NCBI RefSeq assembly: GCF_024734385.1
Contig: NZ_JANHAP010000001.1
Coordinates: 186,001 to 250,000, forward strand
Length of the DNA stretch: 64,000 bases
Source of the DNA: Dasania sp. GY-MA-18
GTDB lineage: Bacteria > Pseudomonadota > Gammaproteobacteria > Pseudomonadales > Dasaniaceae
Reading direction: 5' to 3'
Part shown: one piece after another, positions 1 through 8,700 of the stretch
Layout: each line of letters starts with the position of its first letter
Numbering within the stretch: the stretch's first letter is position 1
Made by a program: the position numbers and the translations under genes
The notes under the pieces: generated by a model
What the model was told of the DNA's origin: nothing
The model's input: only the letters and a program-made list of their open reading frames with translations
The model's database searches: none

Positions 1-698
1 ATGGCATAGACCTCAGCGTTTATGAGCACGAGGTGCTGGGCATAGTGGGCGGCTCTGGCACAGGCAAGTCGGTACTGCTTAACTGCATGCTAGGGTTGCG
101 CATCCCCACTGCCGGTGAGGTGCGATTATTTGGCAAAAATATTTGCCAAGATGAAGACGGCAAACTCAGTTTTTGCCAAAGCCGCTGGGGGGTTTTGTTT
201 CAAACTGGCGCTTTGTTTTCTGGCTTGACAGTATTAGAAAACGTAATGACCCCCATACAAGAACACAGCAACGCCAGCCAACAGCTAATCAAGGAAATAG
301 CCTGTTTAAAATTGCGCATGGTGGGGCTAAAACAAGAGGCCTTTGATAAATACCCTTCAGAATTATCCGGCGGTATGATTAAACGCGCCGCGCTGGCCAG
401 AGCCTTGGCCATGGAGCCTAAAATTATTTTTTTAGATGAGCCCACTGCCGGGCTAGACCCCATTAGCGCAGCCGAGTTTGATGCACTAATTTTATACTTA
501 CGCGCACATTTAAATTTAACCGTGGTGATGATATCTCATGATATGGATTCACTATTGACCATCTGCGACCGCTTTGCCGTTATCGTCGACAAAAAAGCCA
601 TCAGCGGTAAACGCGACGATATCATTAAACATCCGCACCCTTGGATACAGCAATATTTTGGCGGTGTACGCGGCCGCGCAGCGCTGGCCTCAGCCTAG
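1..698 (+). CDS. mlaF: ABC transporter ATPase, MlaF-like (5' partial)
   Basis: Cytoplasmic ATPase of an MCE-type lipid importer or exporter, expected to power phospholipid movement between the membranes. The reading frame is open from base 3, so the true start lies upstream of the window; the GTG at 33 is an internal codon. Visible motifs are the Walker A GGSGTGKS, the ABC signature LSGGM, Walker B IIFLDEP with the following D-loop, and the switch histidine in SHD. The MCE protein and auxiliary lipoprotein follow immediately, which fixes the family as Mla/Ttg2 rather than a generic importer. The permease (MlaE) would be expected just upstream, outside the window, or elsewhere. Confidence 0.9.
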   Translation, partial: GIDLSVYEHEVLGIVGGSGTGKSVLLNCMLGLRIPTAGEVRLFGKNICQDEDGKLSFCQSRWGVLFQTGALFSGLTVLENVMTPIQEHSNASQQLIKEIACLKLRMVGLKQEAFDKYPSELSGGMIKRAALARALAMEPKIIFLDEPTAGLDPISAAEFDALILYLRAHLNLTVVMISHDMDSLLTICDRFAVIVDKKAISGKRDDIIKHPHPWIQQYFGGVRGRAALASA

Positions 699-730
699 CA
701 AGCCGATAGTTTTTGTAAGAGAGTTAAACA

Positions 731-1630
731 ATGGAAAGACATGCAAAATTTATTTTAGTCGGCGGTTTTATACTGCTATCACTGGCCGGCCTGACGCTGT
801 TTAAACTATGGATTAGCCCTGCTGATAAAAATGACAAGCTCGCGGTTTATCACATAGTGTTTCGCGGCTCCGTGAGTGGTTTATCAGTTGGTAGTGAGGT
901 GCGATACTTAGGTGTCGCTATAGGCCGAGTCAACAGTATAGCCATTAATAAACAACAATTGGGTCATGTTGATGTAAGCTTTAATAGCGAGCAACAACTA
1001 CCCCACCGGCAACTATTGGCGCAATTAGAGCCCAAAGGCATTACCGGCCTGGCAGTGGTAGAGTTGCGTTTAAAAACCACCACTGATGCCAGCTTTGCCA
1101 ACATAGGTGATAGCATACCCGGCTACCCTTCACTATTTACTCAACTAGGCAACTCCGCTAGCGCTACCGGCAATAACGCCAAAGAGCTGCTTAGCAATAT
1201 CAATCAGTTATTTAAACCGGATAATATTGCTCACCTCAGCAATAGCATACAGCAGTTAGATTTAGCTACCGCTAACTTAGCCTACGCCTCTAAAGATATG
1301 GCCGAGTTGCTAGGCAACCTCAACAACAATAGCCGCCAACTGCAAAAAACCTTAAGCAGTTATCAGCAAGTTGGCGCAAAACTAGACCAAGCCCTATTGC
1401 CTAGCCTGCAAGCAGCAACTGACTCAGCACAACATATTTTAGGCAACAGTGAAGCCAATATTAACCGGCTATTTGAACAACAAATTCCTAAGTTAGTTGG
1501 CATTAGTGATCAGCTATCCTTTTCTTTACAGCGTATTAACGAGCTAGCCAGCGGCTTGAGCAACCAGCCACAGCAGCTTATTTACGGTAAATCGCTACCC
1601 CAATTGGAGGTCGACATTGCGCGCCAATAA
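731..1630 (+). CDS. MCE/MlaD family substrate-binding protein
   Basis: Inner-membrane-anchored MCE protein that carries lipid in the periplasm for the ABC system encoded by the previous gene. Residues about 7-26 form one membrane anchor. Residues about 38-115 are the MCE domain, with the typical run around VSGLSVGSEVRYLGVAIGRV. The remaining ~180 residues are Gln/Asn/Leu-rich and predicted helical, as in PqiB/MCE proteins that form a long helical tunnel. It starts 32 bases after the ATPase stop behind an AAGAGAG sequence. Its 3' end overlaps the next gene by 14 bases, indicating translational coupling. Confidence 0.9.
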   Translation: MERHAKFILVGGFILLSLAGLTLFKLWISPADKNDKLAVYHIVFRGSVSGLSVGSEVRYLGVAIGRVNSIAINKQQLGHVDVSFNSEQQLPHRQLLAQLEPKGITGLAVVELRLKTTTDASFANIGDSIPGYPSLFTQLGNSASATGNNAKELLSNINQLFKPDNIAHLSNSIQQLDLATANLAYASKDMAELLGNLNNNSRQLQKTLSSYQQVGAKLDQALLPSLQAATDSAQHILGNSEANINRLFEQQIPKLVGISDQLSFSLQRINELASGLSNQPQQLIYGKSLPQLEVDIARQ

Positions 1631-2222
1631 CAATAAAAAACTACTTACTTTAGCCTTGGCCAGTACCTTAGCAGGCTGCATTAACCTACCTGCACAAAAT
1701 GATGCTCCTCCCCAGCATTACAGCTTGCTGGCGGCACAAGGTGACTGCCAGGCCAACACTCGCGCTACGATTAAGCTGGCTGTAACTCGCGTGGCCAGTG
1801 GTTTGGATAGCGACAGGCTGATCCAAATTTCTAAGCACAACGGTGAGCTACGCTACCTTAGTAATATGCGCTGGCCTAATAATACGCAAGCACTATTAGA
1901 GCAGCGCTTAGCACAGGATCTAGAAAGTGCCGGCTTTAGCATTATCACCAGCCATCAACAGCTAGCTAGTACCCCCCAGTTATACTGTGAACTGCGCTCA
2001 TTAAATTTATTAAGCCAAGAGCAAGCCAATAATGCGGTCTTTGCCTTGTCATGTAATCTATACCAGCCCGAAAAAAAATCGCAGCACAGCATTGCTGTTA
2101 ACGAGCAGGTAGCACTCACGAGCATGAATACCCATAGCATATCAGTGGCCTTGAGCAACAGCTATCAGCTTGGTTTTCAACAATTATGTCAGCGCTTAAA
2201 TCAACAACTGTCTAGTCAGTAG
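1617..2222 (+). CDS. ABC-type transport auxiliary lipoprotein (PqiC/YmbA-like)
   Basis: Outer-membrane lipoprotein partner of the MCE transporter. It has a signal peptide with a lipobox LAGC and the lipidated Cys at residue 21, followed by a domain beginning PPQHYSLLA, typical of the ABC_trans_aux/PqiC family. I chose the TTG at 1617 because a clean GGAGG (1606-1610) lies six bases upstream and the signal peptide starts there; there is no in-frame ATG before the lipobox. It overlaps the end of the MCE gene in another frame. It is the last gene of the operon, and its exact role in lipid transport is inferred from related Pqi/Mla systems. Confidence 0.85.
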   Translation: MRANNNKKLLTLALASTLAGCINLPAQNDAPPQHYSLLAAQGDCQANTRATIKLAVTRVASGLDSDRLIQISKHNGELRYLSNMRWPNNTQALLEQRLAQDLESAGFSIITSHQQLASTPQLYCELRSLNLLSQEQANNAVFALSCNLYQPEKKSQHSIAVNEQVALTSMNTHSISVALSNSYQLGFQQLCQRLNQQLSSQ

Positions 2223-2360
2223 CCAGTTTGTGCAATAAGCACACGCACAACCGCATCACTGCAATTGTTTGCCGGCAAGCGCTGGCACTCGCTTAGAAAG
2301 CCTAACCGGCTAAGCTAAAAAATAATGAATTTCAACTCTTACCTTTAGTCATATTTTCCC

Positions 2361-2366
2361 TATAAT
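2361..2366 (+). promoter_or_regulatory. Probable sigma-70 -10 box for the GIY-YIG gene
   Basis: A perfect TATAAT lies 45 bases before the TTG start at 2411, in an AT-rich stretch. A convincing -35 is not visible; CTTACC at 2338 gives a 17-base spacer but is a weak match. The call rests on the -10 alone. Confidence 0.45.
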
Positions 2367-2410
2367 GCGCGCCCTTTATAAAGTCTCTCAATAGTCATTC
2401 GGGGTTTGCA

Positions 2411-2965
2411 TTGATTATTTTTACTATTACTAACAACATCACTCAGCAAGTTTATGTAGGCACAACTAAGGAGTGCGCCTATGAACGCTGGAAGCAATAC
2501 GTAGCCGCCCACAACAAAGCGATAGATGCACCACTGTACCGCGATATGCGCGAGCATGGCGTAGAAAACTTTAGTATTAATGAATGCGGCTTTGCCTATG
2601 ATATGGAAGAGGCTAGGGAGTTACTCAGCGAGACTATGGCCGAGCTAGATGCTATCAACCTGCAAGGTATGAAAACATCAGCCGCCATAGTAAAAGCCGT
2701 TAGCAGTAAAACAAGCAACAGCGCTAGCAAGCCCAAGCCTAAGACCAGCCGCAGTGCAAGCAGCTCAATTACCGCCAAGCCTAAAATCGCCAATGGTCGC
2801 ACCGGCTCTAGCAGTAAAGAGAAAAAAATACGCGAAGCCATAGAAAAAGAAAAAGCCGACAGACAAGAGCAGCAATATAGAAAAATTGCTGCCGAGGCTG
2901 AGGAGATGAAAGCCATAATGGCTAGGCTAGATGCCCGCGCTGCTGGCCCAGCTAAGCGCCGCTAA
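2411..2965 (+). CDS. GIY-YIG nuclease-fold protein with basic tail
   Basis: Residues 1-85 look like a GIY-YIG domain: a first strand (IIFTITNNI) leading to YVGTT, then an RW..Y helix as in the UvrC/SegE-like fold. The first half of the name motif is degenerate (no clear GIY), so nuclease activity is uncertain. Residues ~95-184 are low-complexity, rich in Ser, Lys, Ala and Glu, with a probable coiled coil near KIREAIEKEKADRQEQQ. Start is TTG at 2411; no ATG lies before the conserved strand. It is monocistronic with its own -10 box. Function unknown; DNA binding is plausible from the basic tail. Confidence 0.65.
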   Translation: MIIFTITNNITQQVYVGTTKECAYERWKQYVAAHNKAIDAPLYRDMREHGVENFSINECGFAYDMEEARELLSETMAELDAINLQGMKTSAAIVKAVSSKTSNSASKPKPKTSRSASSSITAKPKIANGRTGSSSKEKKIREAIEKEKADRQEQQYRKIAAEAEEMKAIMARLDARAAGPAKRR

Positions 2966-3001
2966 GCTCTGTAGAACCGCGGCGCACTCGCCTATAGTAA
3001 G

Positions 3002-3463
3002 TTATTTAGGGTAGTGATAACGCGGGTAGCGGGTTTGTATTACCGGGTCCATTTCATATTGGGCCTGTAAAAAAGCCACCAAATCCGTTAACTGCTGTAC
3101 CGTCATTACGCTATTATAATTTGGCATTAACGACTGCCCCTCGGTTTGCACCATCGCTTGCGGGTAACCTTTGGCCAAGCGGTGGGAGGGGTTGATGATG
3201 GACGTTACCAACTGGCCATAGTTTTGAATAATACGCACCTTGCCACCCAGCTTAACCGTGATGGCAGCATCTTCGACATGCGGGATATCTGCTCTGCCAA
3301 CAACGGCATGGCAGCTATTGCAGTGCAATTCTAAAAAAGCCGCCTGTCCTTTTTCCACATCCCCTTCAGGCAAGGTAAAACCTCTACCCGATTTGGTGGG
3401 GTCGCCACAGCCTTGTAGCAGCTGCACTGCCAACAAAACCAACATTAAATATAAATATCTCAT
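3002..3463 (-). CDS. Lipoprotein cytochrome c (single heme)
   Basis: Small c-type cytochrome, about 153 residues. It begins with a lipoprotein signal peptide (lipobox LLQGC, Cys 19). The heme-binding CNSCH is at about residues 48-52, and a likely distal Met is in the later SLMPNY segment, as in class I cytochromes. It is expected to be membrane-tethered in the periplasm and to carry electrons. The start at 3463 is preferred over a longer upstream frame because GGGAG precedes it and the signal peptide starts there. No oxidase or dehydrogenase partner is adjacent, so the partner is unknown. Confidence 0.85.
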   Translation of the reverse strand: MRYLYLMLVLLAVQLLQGCGDPTKSGRGFTLPEGDVEKGQAAFLELHCNSCHAVVGRADIPHVEDAAITVKLGGKVRIIQNYGQLVTSIINPSHRLAKGYPQAMVQTEGQSLMPNYNSVMTVQQLTDLVAFLQAQYEMDPVIQTRYPRYHYPK

Positions 3464-3601
3464 GATAACTCCCTCTATTTCATAGCCGCCCAACAGTAGT
3501 AATAACACTATTGATTGCATAACAGCTGATTACAATAGACTAGTGTGGTAAATCGAATAGAACTTGCTTTAGATCAACTTTTAGCCAGCAGCTGATGATA
3601 A

Positions 3602-4108
3602 TTAATCAGCTTCATCCCAACGTTTTTCGCGGCCCTTAAGCCGCCAGTTACGATACTTTTTGAGCAAACTACTACTAAAAGAAGACGACATGTCCTCAAA
3701 AGTATCAATGCCATAGAGGATAATCACCACAACTACAGACATTTTGATGGCAATATATTCGCCCGCCACCGTAATACATACGCCTATAGCAGCTAATACC
3801 CATATTGTTGCCGCCGAAGTCACTCCCACTACCAAGCCCTCCTTGGCCAGCATCACACCCGCCCCCAAAAAACCTATGCCGGTAACAACCTGCCCTATCA
3901 CCCTGGCTGGATCAGCCACGTCATTAACTACCAGCATAGATAGCGCAACAAATAAGTAAGTGCCCAATACAATCAATGAGGAGGTGCGCATACCCACGGG
4001 CTTGCCCCGTAATTGCCGCTCTAAACCAATTAATGAGCCACAAAATAATGCCGTTGCAACCTTGTTCCAACTTAAGGGTTCAATAGCTAGCAAAGCATGC
4101 AGGTCCAC
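3602..4108 (-). CDS. MgtC/SapB family membrane protein
   Basis: Inner-membrane protein of 168 residues with about four to five hydrophobic segments and the family signature around GSLIGLERQLRGKPVGMRTSS, followed by the TGIGFLGAGVML motif. MgtC-type proteins are linked to Mg2+/phosphate homeostasis and acid or virulence stress in other bacteria; the molecular role here is not shown. Start is GTG at 4108 behind GAGGA. It lacks the long cytosolic C-terminal domain of Salmonella MgtC and so resembles the shorter YhiD/SapB type. It is divergent from the phosphate-binding gene, and the shared region carries a Pho box. Confidence 0.85.
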   Translation of the reverse strand: MDLHALLAIEPLSWNKVATALFCGSLIGLERQLRGKPVGMRTSSLIVLGTYLFVALSMLVVNDVADPARVIGQVVTGIGFLGAGVMLAKEGLVVGVTSAATIWVLAAIGVCITVAGEYIAIKMSVVVVIILYGIDTFEDMSSSFSSSLLKKYRNWRLKGREKRWDEAD

Positions 4109-4256
4109 AATTTAGTCCTCGAAGTCATTATGGCAATAACGATTCTATAGCGGTGAAAGAAGCGCAGAAAAAATCTTACTACCTATAAACTATAGCTTCA
4201 TATTTTTGAGCCGACCATGTTAATTACTCACTACTGCATAGCGTTTAATGACAAAG

Positions 4257-4274
4257 CTGTCATCTTTATGTCAT
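4257..4274 (+). promoter_or_regulatory. Pho box (PhoB binding site)
   Basis: CTGTCAT, four bases (CTTT), then ATGTCAT: two 7-mers spaced 11 bases apart, close to the enterobacterial Pho box consensus (CTGTCAT-N4-CTGTCAC). It lies 44 bases before the PstS-OmpA start. A TATGCT at 4291 could be the -10. This suggests induction under phosphate limitation. Confidence 0.6.
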
Positions 4275-4317
4275 CTATTGGCTATAGGCTTATGCTGTGA
4301 TTTTGCAGGAGCCAACC

Positions 4318-5706
4318 ATGTTTAAAGCTGTTTTATTGGCAACAGCCATAGTATTAGCCCCCTACAGCCTGGCCAACGGCGATTACTTATTTAAAATTTC
4401 AGGTTCAAATACGCTAGGCGCACACCTGGCCCCTCTGTGTGCTGCAGAATATTTAAAAACAAAAGGCTTTAAACAAGTAAACATTAACAATACCCCAGTA
4501 GAAAATGAAAAAGTCGTAATGGGCTATAACCCCGCGGGGCAACAACAGGGAATTTTTATTGCCGCTCATGGTTCTAGCACCGGCTTTAAGGCGCTGCAAA
4601 CAGCTAGCGCCGATTTAGCCATGTCATCTCGCCCCATCAAAGCTAAGGAGCTATTAGACTTAGCGGCATTGGGTGACTTGCGTGCAGCGCAGGCTGAGCA
4701 TACTGTTGCCATCGATGGCTTAGCTATACTGGTTAACCCCAATAACCCTATAGCTAAACTGTCAGTGCAGCAGGTGGCTGATATTTTTTCTGGTGTTATC
4801 AGCAACTGGCAAGAGTTGGGCGGGGCCAATCTAGCGATTTCACTCTATGCCAGAGATGAACAGTCTGGCACTTGGGACACTTTTAAAAATTTAGTGCTAG
4901 GCAAGCAACATAAGTTAGCAACATCAGCGCTACGTTTCGAGTCCAACGATGAGCTATCGGATCAAGTCGCCAATGATCCTGGCGCTATAGGTTTTACCGG
5001 CTTGGCCTCGGTGCGCAACAGTAAATTAGTCGCTATTTCCGATAAAAATACCCTTGCATTGCTGCCACAACGCCTGACTGTAGCCACAGAAGATTACCCG
5101 CTATCTCGTCGGCTGTACTTCTATCAACCTCAGAACAGTTTAAAAAGCAAAGATTTGAACAGTAAAGTCTGGGTACAAGGCTATGTCGATTTCTGCCTGG
5201 CTGAGGCAGGGCAAAATTTAGTGGAACAAGTAGGCTTTATCACTCAAAACATTATTGCTGTGCAGCAACCCCAGTACCAAAATGCGCCTAGCAGCTATAT
5301 GCAGCTGGCTGATAAAGCGCTGCGCCTGTCTATCAACTTTCGATTTAATAATGGCAGCAGCAAACTAGACAACAAGGCCTTAAAAGATATAGAGCGAGTC
5401 AGCCAATTTTTAAGCAAGCCAGAATATACTGGCCGCAATGTATATTTAGTGGGTTTTAGTGACAGCCACAAGAAGAAAAAACACGACCTACTTATTGCCC
5501 ACTTCCGAGCCCTAGCTGTGCAGGCCAAGCTTATTAAGCAACAAATAGCCATAAGCAAAAGCTTGAGCCTAGGCTCATTTATGCCAGTGGCCTCGGCAGA
5601 TAGCCAGGCAGCCAAGTTAAAAAACTCTAGGGTAGAGATATGGGTTGAAAAATCCCCTAGCGGGCAGCAGCTGACGCATATCAGCATCCCCAACGCTTTA
5701 CCTTAA
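4318..5706 (+). CDS. PstS-like phosphate-binding protein fused to OmpA C-terminal domain
   Basis: About 462 residues. A signal peptide (1-~18) is followed by a PstS/PBP-like domain (~20-310) with the typical ISGSNT start and the DEQSGTWDTF segment that lines the phosphate site in this family. Residues ~330-455 form an OmpA-like peptidoglycan-binding domain (INFRFNNGSSKL ... VYLVGFSD ... SRVEIWVE). The fusion should anchor a phosphate binder to the cell wall. No pstCAB permease is adjacent, so it is not a standard transporter subunit. ATG at 4318 has AGGAG just upstream and starts the signal peptide. A Pho box precedes it. Catalytic or transport role unproven. Confidence 0.85.
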   Translation: MFKAVLLATAIVLAPYSLANGDYLFKISGSNTLGAHLAPLCAAEYLKTKGFKQVNINNTPVENEKVVMGYNPAGQQQGIFIAAHGSSTGFKALQTASADLAMSSRPIKAKELLDLAALGDLRAAQAEHTVAIDGLAILVNPNNPIAKLSVQQVADIFSGVISNWQELGGANLAISLYARDEQSGTWDTFKNLVLGKQHKLATSALRFESNDELSDQVANDPGAIGFTGLASVRNSKLVAISDKNTLALLPQRLTVATEDYPLSRRLYFYQPQNSLKSKDLNSKVWVQGYVDFCLAEAGQNLVEQVGFITQNIIAVQQPQYQNAPSSYMQLADKALRLSINFRFNNGSSKLDNKALKDIERVSQFLSKPEYTGRNVYLVGFSDSHKKKKHDLLIAHFRALAVQAKLIKQQIAISKSLSLGSFMPVASADSQAAKLKNSRVEIWVEKSPSGQQLTHISIPNALP

Positions 5707-5711
5707 TACAA

Positions 5712-8700
5712 TTAGGCCTGCGGCTTTAAATCGGGATTATAAAATTGAAAAGTATTACGGCCTAGGCTTTTGGCTTTATACATGGCGATATCAGCGTTTT
5801 TCATCAACTCGGATACATCCTTGCCACCGCCAGGATACTGAGTAATACCTATGCTCACAGTAACGGCCACCTCTTCGCCGCTTAGTACCATAGGTTTAGA
5901 TAGCTGCTCGATGATGCGAGTAGCTACAGCAGCCACACTGCCCTCTTCTTTAGCTTGAGTATTTCCTAATATAATGGTGAATTCATCGCCACCCAGCCTA
6001 GCCACACTATCATCAGCCCCTATACAGGATAATAAGCGCTCTGATACGTTCACCAATAATTGATCGCCAGCATCATGACCCAAAGTATCATTAATCATTT
6101 TAAAACGATCCAAATCCAAAAATAATAATGCAAAGCTATTGTTATTTTCTATAGAGCTGACTAATAGATGGGTAAGATTGTCTTTAAACAATCGCCTATT
6201 TTCCAGCCCGGTTAAGGTATCATAGTAAGCTAGTTGTTCCATTTGTGACTGGTGATTTTTATGTTCGGTAATATCCTCACACACGGCCACATAATGAGTT
6301 AGCTTACCCATATCATCGCGTATAGGCGACATAGAGATAAGCCCCCATACTTTATCACCACTCTTAGAGCAGATTTCTAATTCACCATGCCAGCTTTGCT
6401 GCTGTTCAACGGCCTCAAACATCAGGCTTAAATTAGCTAGCGTTCTATCCGTGACTTTTATTTTATATATCTCTGTGCCTAATAACTCCTGCTCTGCATA
6501 GCCAGTCATATTGGTTAGGGTAGGATTTACATACTCCACCAACATTTTATTATCGACTATAAAAACACCACTAGCGCTATGCTCTACTGCATTGGATAGC
6601 ATCAATAGTTTATGAGCGCTTTCTTTGCGCTCAGTAATATCACATAACACCCCATGATAGTGGCTAACCTCACCCTGCGTATCGCGGTATATTTTGGTAC
6701 GCTCCTCTATCCAGCGCCACTCCCCAGTTTTAGTGATAATGCGATACTCAATCGTATACTCATCATCACCGCGCAGCTCTTCAACACTATTAATAATATC
6801 AAGGTTATACTGATAATCTTCAGGGTTAATTATTTTACGATAGAGATTCTTATCTTCATAAAAATCTTCAGGCAGGTAGCCAAACTGACAAATATTATCG
6901 GATACAAAATCTATTGGCGAATTATCCCCCTCCCCCCACTCAACAACCACAAAGCGGCTGCCATTGATAATCGCATCCATCTCCTCTCTTTTTTCTGCCA
7001 GTTCCTTATAACGTTGCTGACTGTTTTTTCTTTCGTTATTCATTATGGCATGAGCCATAACATCGGCTAAACCGCCACACATAGCTATTTCTTCATTGGT
7101 CCATTGCCTAGTATCACCTCGATGGTCCAAATTAATCGCCCCTACCATTTTACCCTGCACACGTATTGCGCTTTCCAGACTAGAGGATATATTCTCTGGT
7201 ATATAAAAAAGTTCTGAAAATGATTTAGCCAGTGGATCATTAAGCGTATCCTCAATTGCCACTGTACGCCTGCGCCTTAACTCTGTATAAAACTCATCAT
7301 TAAAATCAGCACCGTGAGAAAACTGCTGTAAATCTTCTTCGTAGTAGTCGCCTTCTAAAACATACGAGCTCAACAGCCATGCTCTTTTCGCCTCATAATC
7401 GAACATCCAGATCCCGGTATTGTAAATATTGAGCTGTATTGCAGCCTGCCTAGTAATCAAATCCGCAACATTTTGTAAATTACCATTGATAACATCTTCG
7501 TGAGTTGCCAGCTTAACAATAACCTCCTGGTTTTTACTTAACCTTTCCCTACTCTGCTGTATTTTTGCATCTTCTTCTATACTTTCTTTATTCATTAAAG
7601 CTTGGGTTATTTGATCACTTAAACTAAACACGAAGGCTATTTCATCCTCTTGCCATATACGATCAGTTTTACAGTGCTCTACTGATAACAAGCCTACCGT
7701 CTCCCCCCTCACCCTTATAGCCACATCTATTCCCGCCAATACAGATTTATCCTCTAGTATTTCGGAAAAGTATTTTTTGTCTTTCGCATGTCTATCTGAA
7801 TTATCAAATACTATCTGTCTGCCAGAAGTGAGAAGATCATAATAACCTTGCGAATCCTTTAGGCAATAACTTCTATCAGTATCATAATATTGTCTTTCAA
7901 CATCATAACCCTGTGCAATATTTATGACGTCATCGTCATTTTCAGCAAGCCACCAAATCTCAGACCTTTGACACTGCAGCACCGACACAGCTTTTTCACA
8001 AACGGCCTTTATCACTTCACTAACGTCTCCATCTGCCAATGTTTTACTAACAGCAATATCAGTAATAATCGTATTTTGCATTTGCAATCGACTAATACGC
8101 TTAGCCTCTTGCTCTAGCCGTTGCCGTTCTTCTAACTCTCGCTGCCTATAATCCCTATTGACCAGCATAAAACCGATAATATCTGCCACCGCCCCATGAA
8201 AGGCGATTTCATCAACTGTCCAGTGTCTAATTTCGCCATAATGCTCAACGTTTAAAATGCCAGCGGTTTTACCCTGTAGCCTTATAGCGCTATCCATAGA
8301 AGAGCTAATACCATAAACCAGCTGCTCTTTTTCTAAAAACTCAAAGGTTCTTTTATCATTTCTGGCATCATCAGCCGCTACAGTTTTTTCTTTTTCTATA
8401 GCCTCAAAAAAGCAAGGGTATTGTTCACGACTATAACTATCATCAATATAGTGCCTATTTTCGCTACGCTGATAATAATCAACATTGTGTAGAATTTCGG
8501 ACTTATCGCCTATCAACCAAACCCCACAGCCCTCTAGTGACAATGCTGTAGCCACCACCTCATTGATATAGCGAACAGCCTCATCAAATTTTGATGCATC
8601 GACTATTCTTGAATCTATAGAAAGATCACTAACAACCCTTTGTAAATTACTTGCGTAAATGAGTTTTTCATTAGCTCTACGCTCGTTCTCTTTAAGTTTT

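Noticed and set aside
6654-7070. Long antisense frame inside the GGDEF gene
   Set aside because: Shadow of the opposite strand with low-complexity, Ile-rich translation and no start signal.
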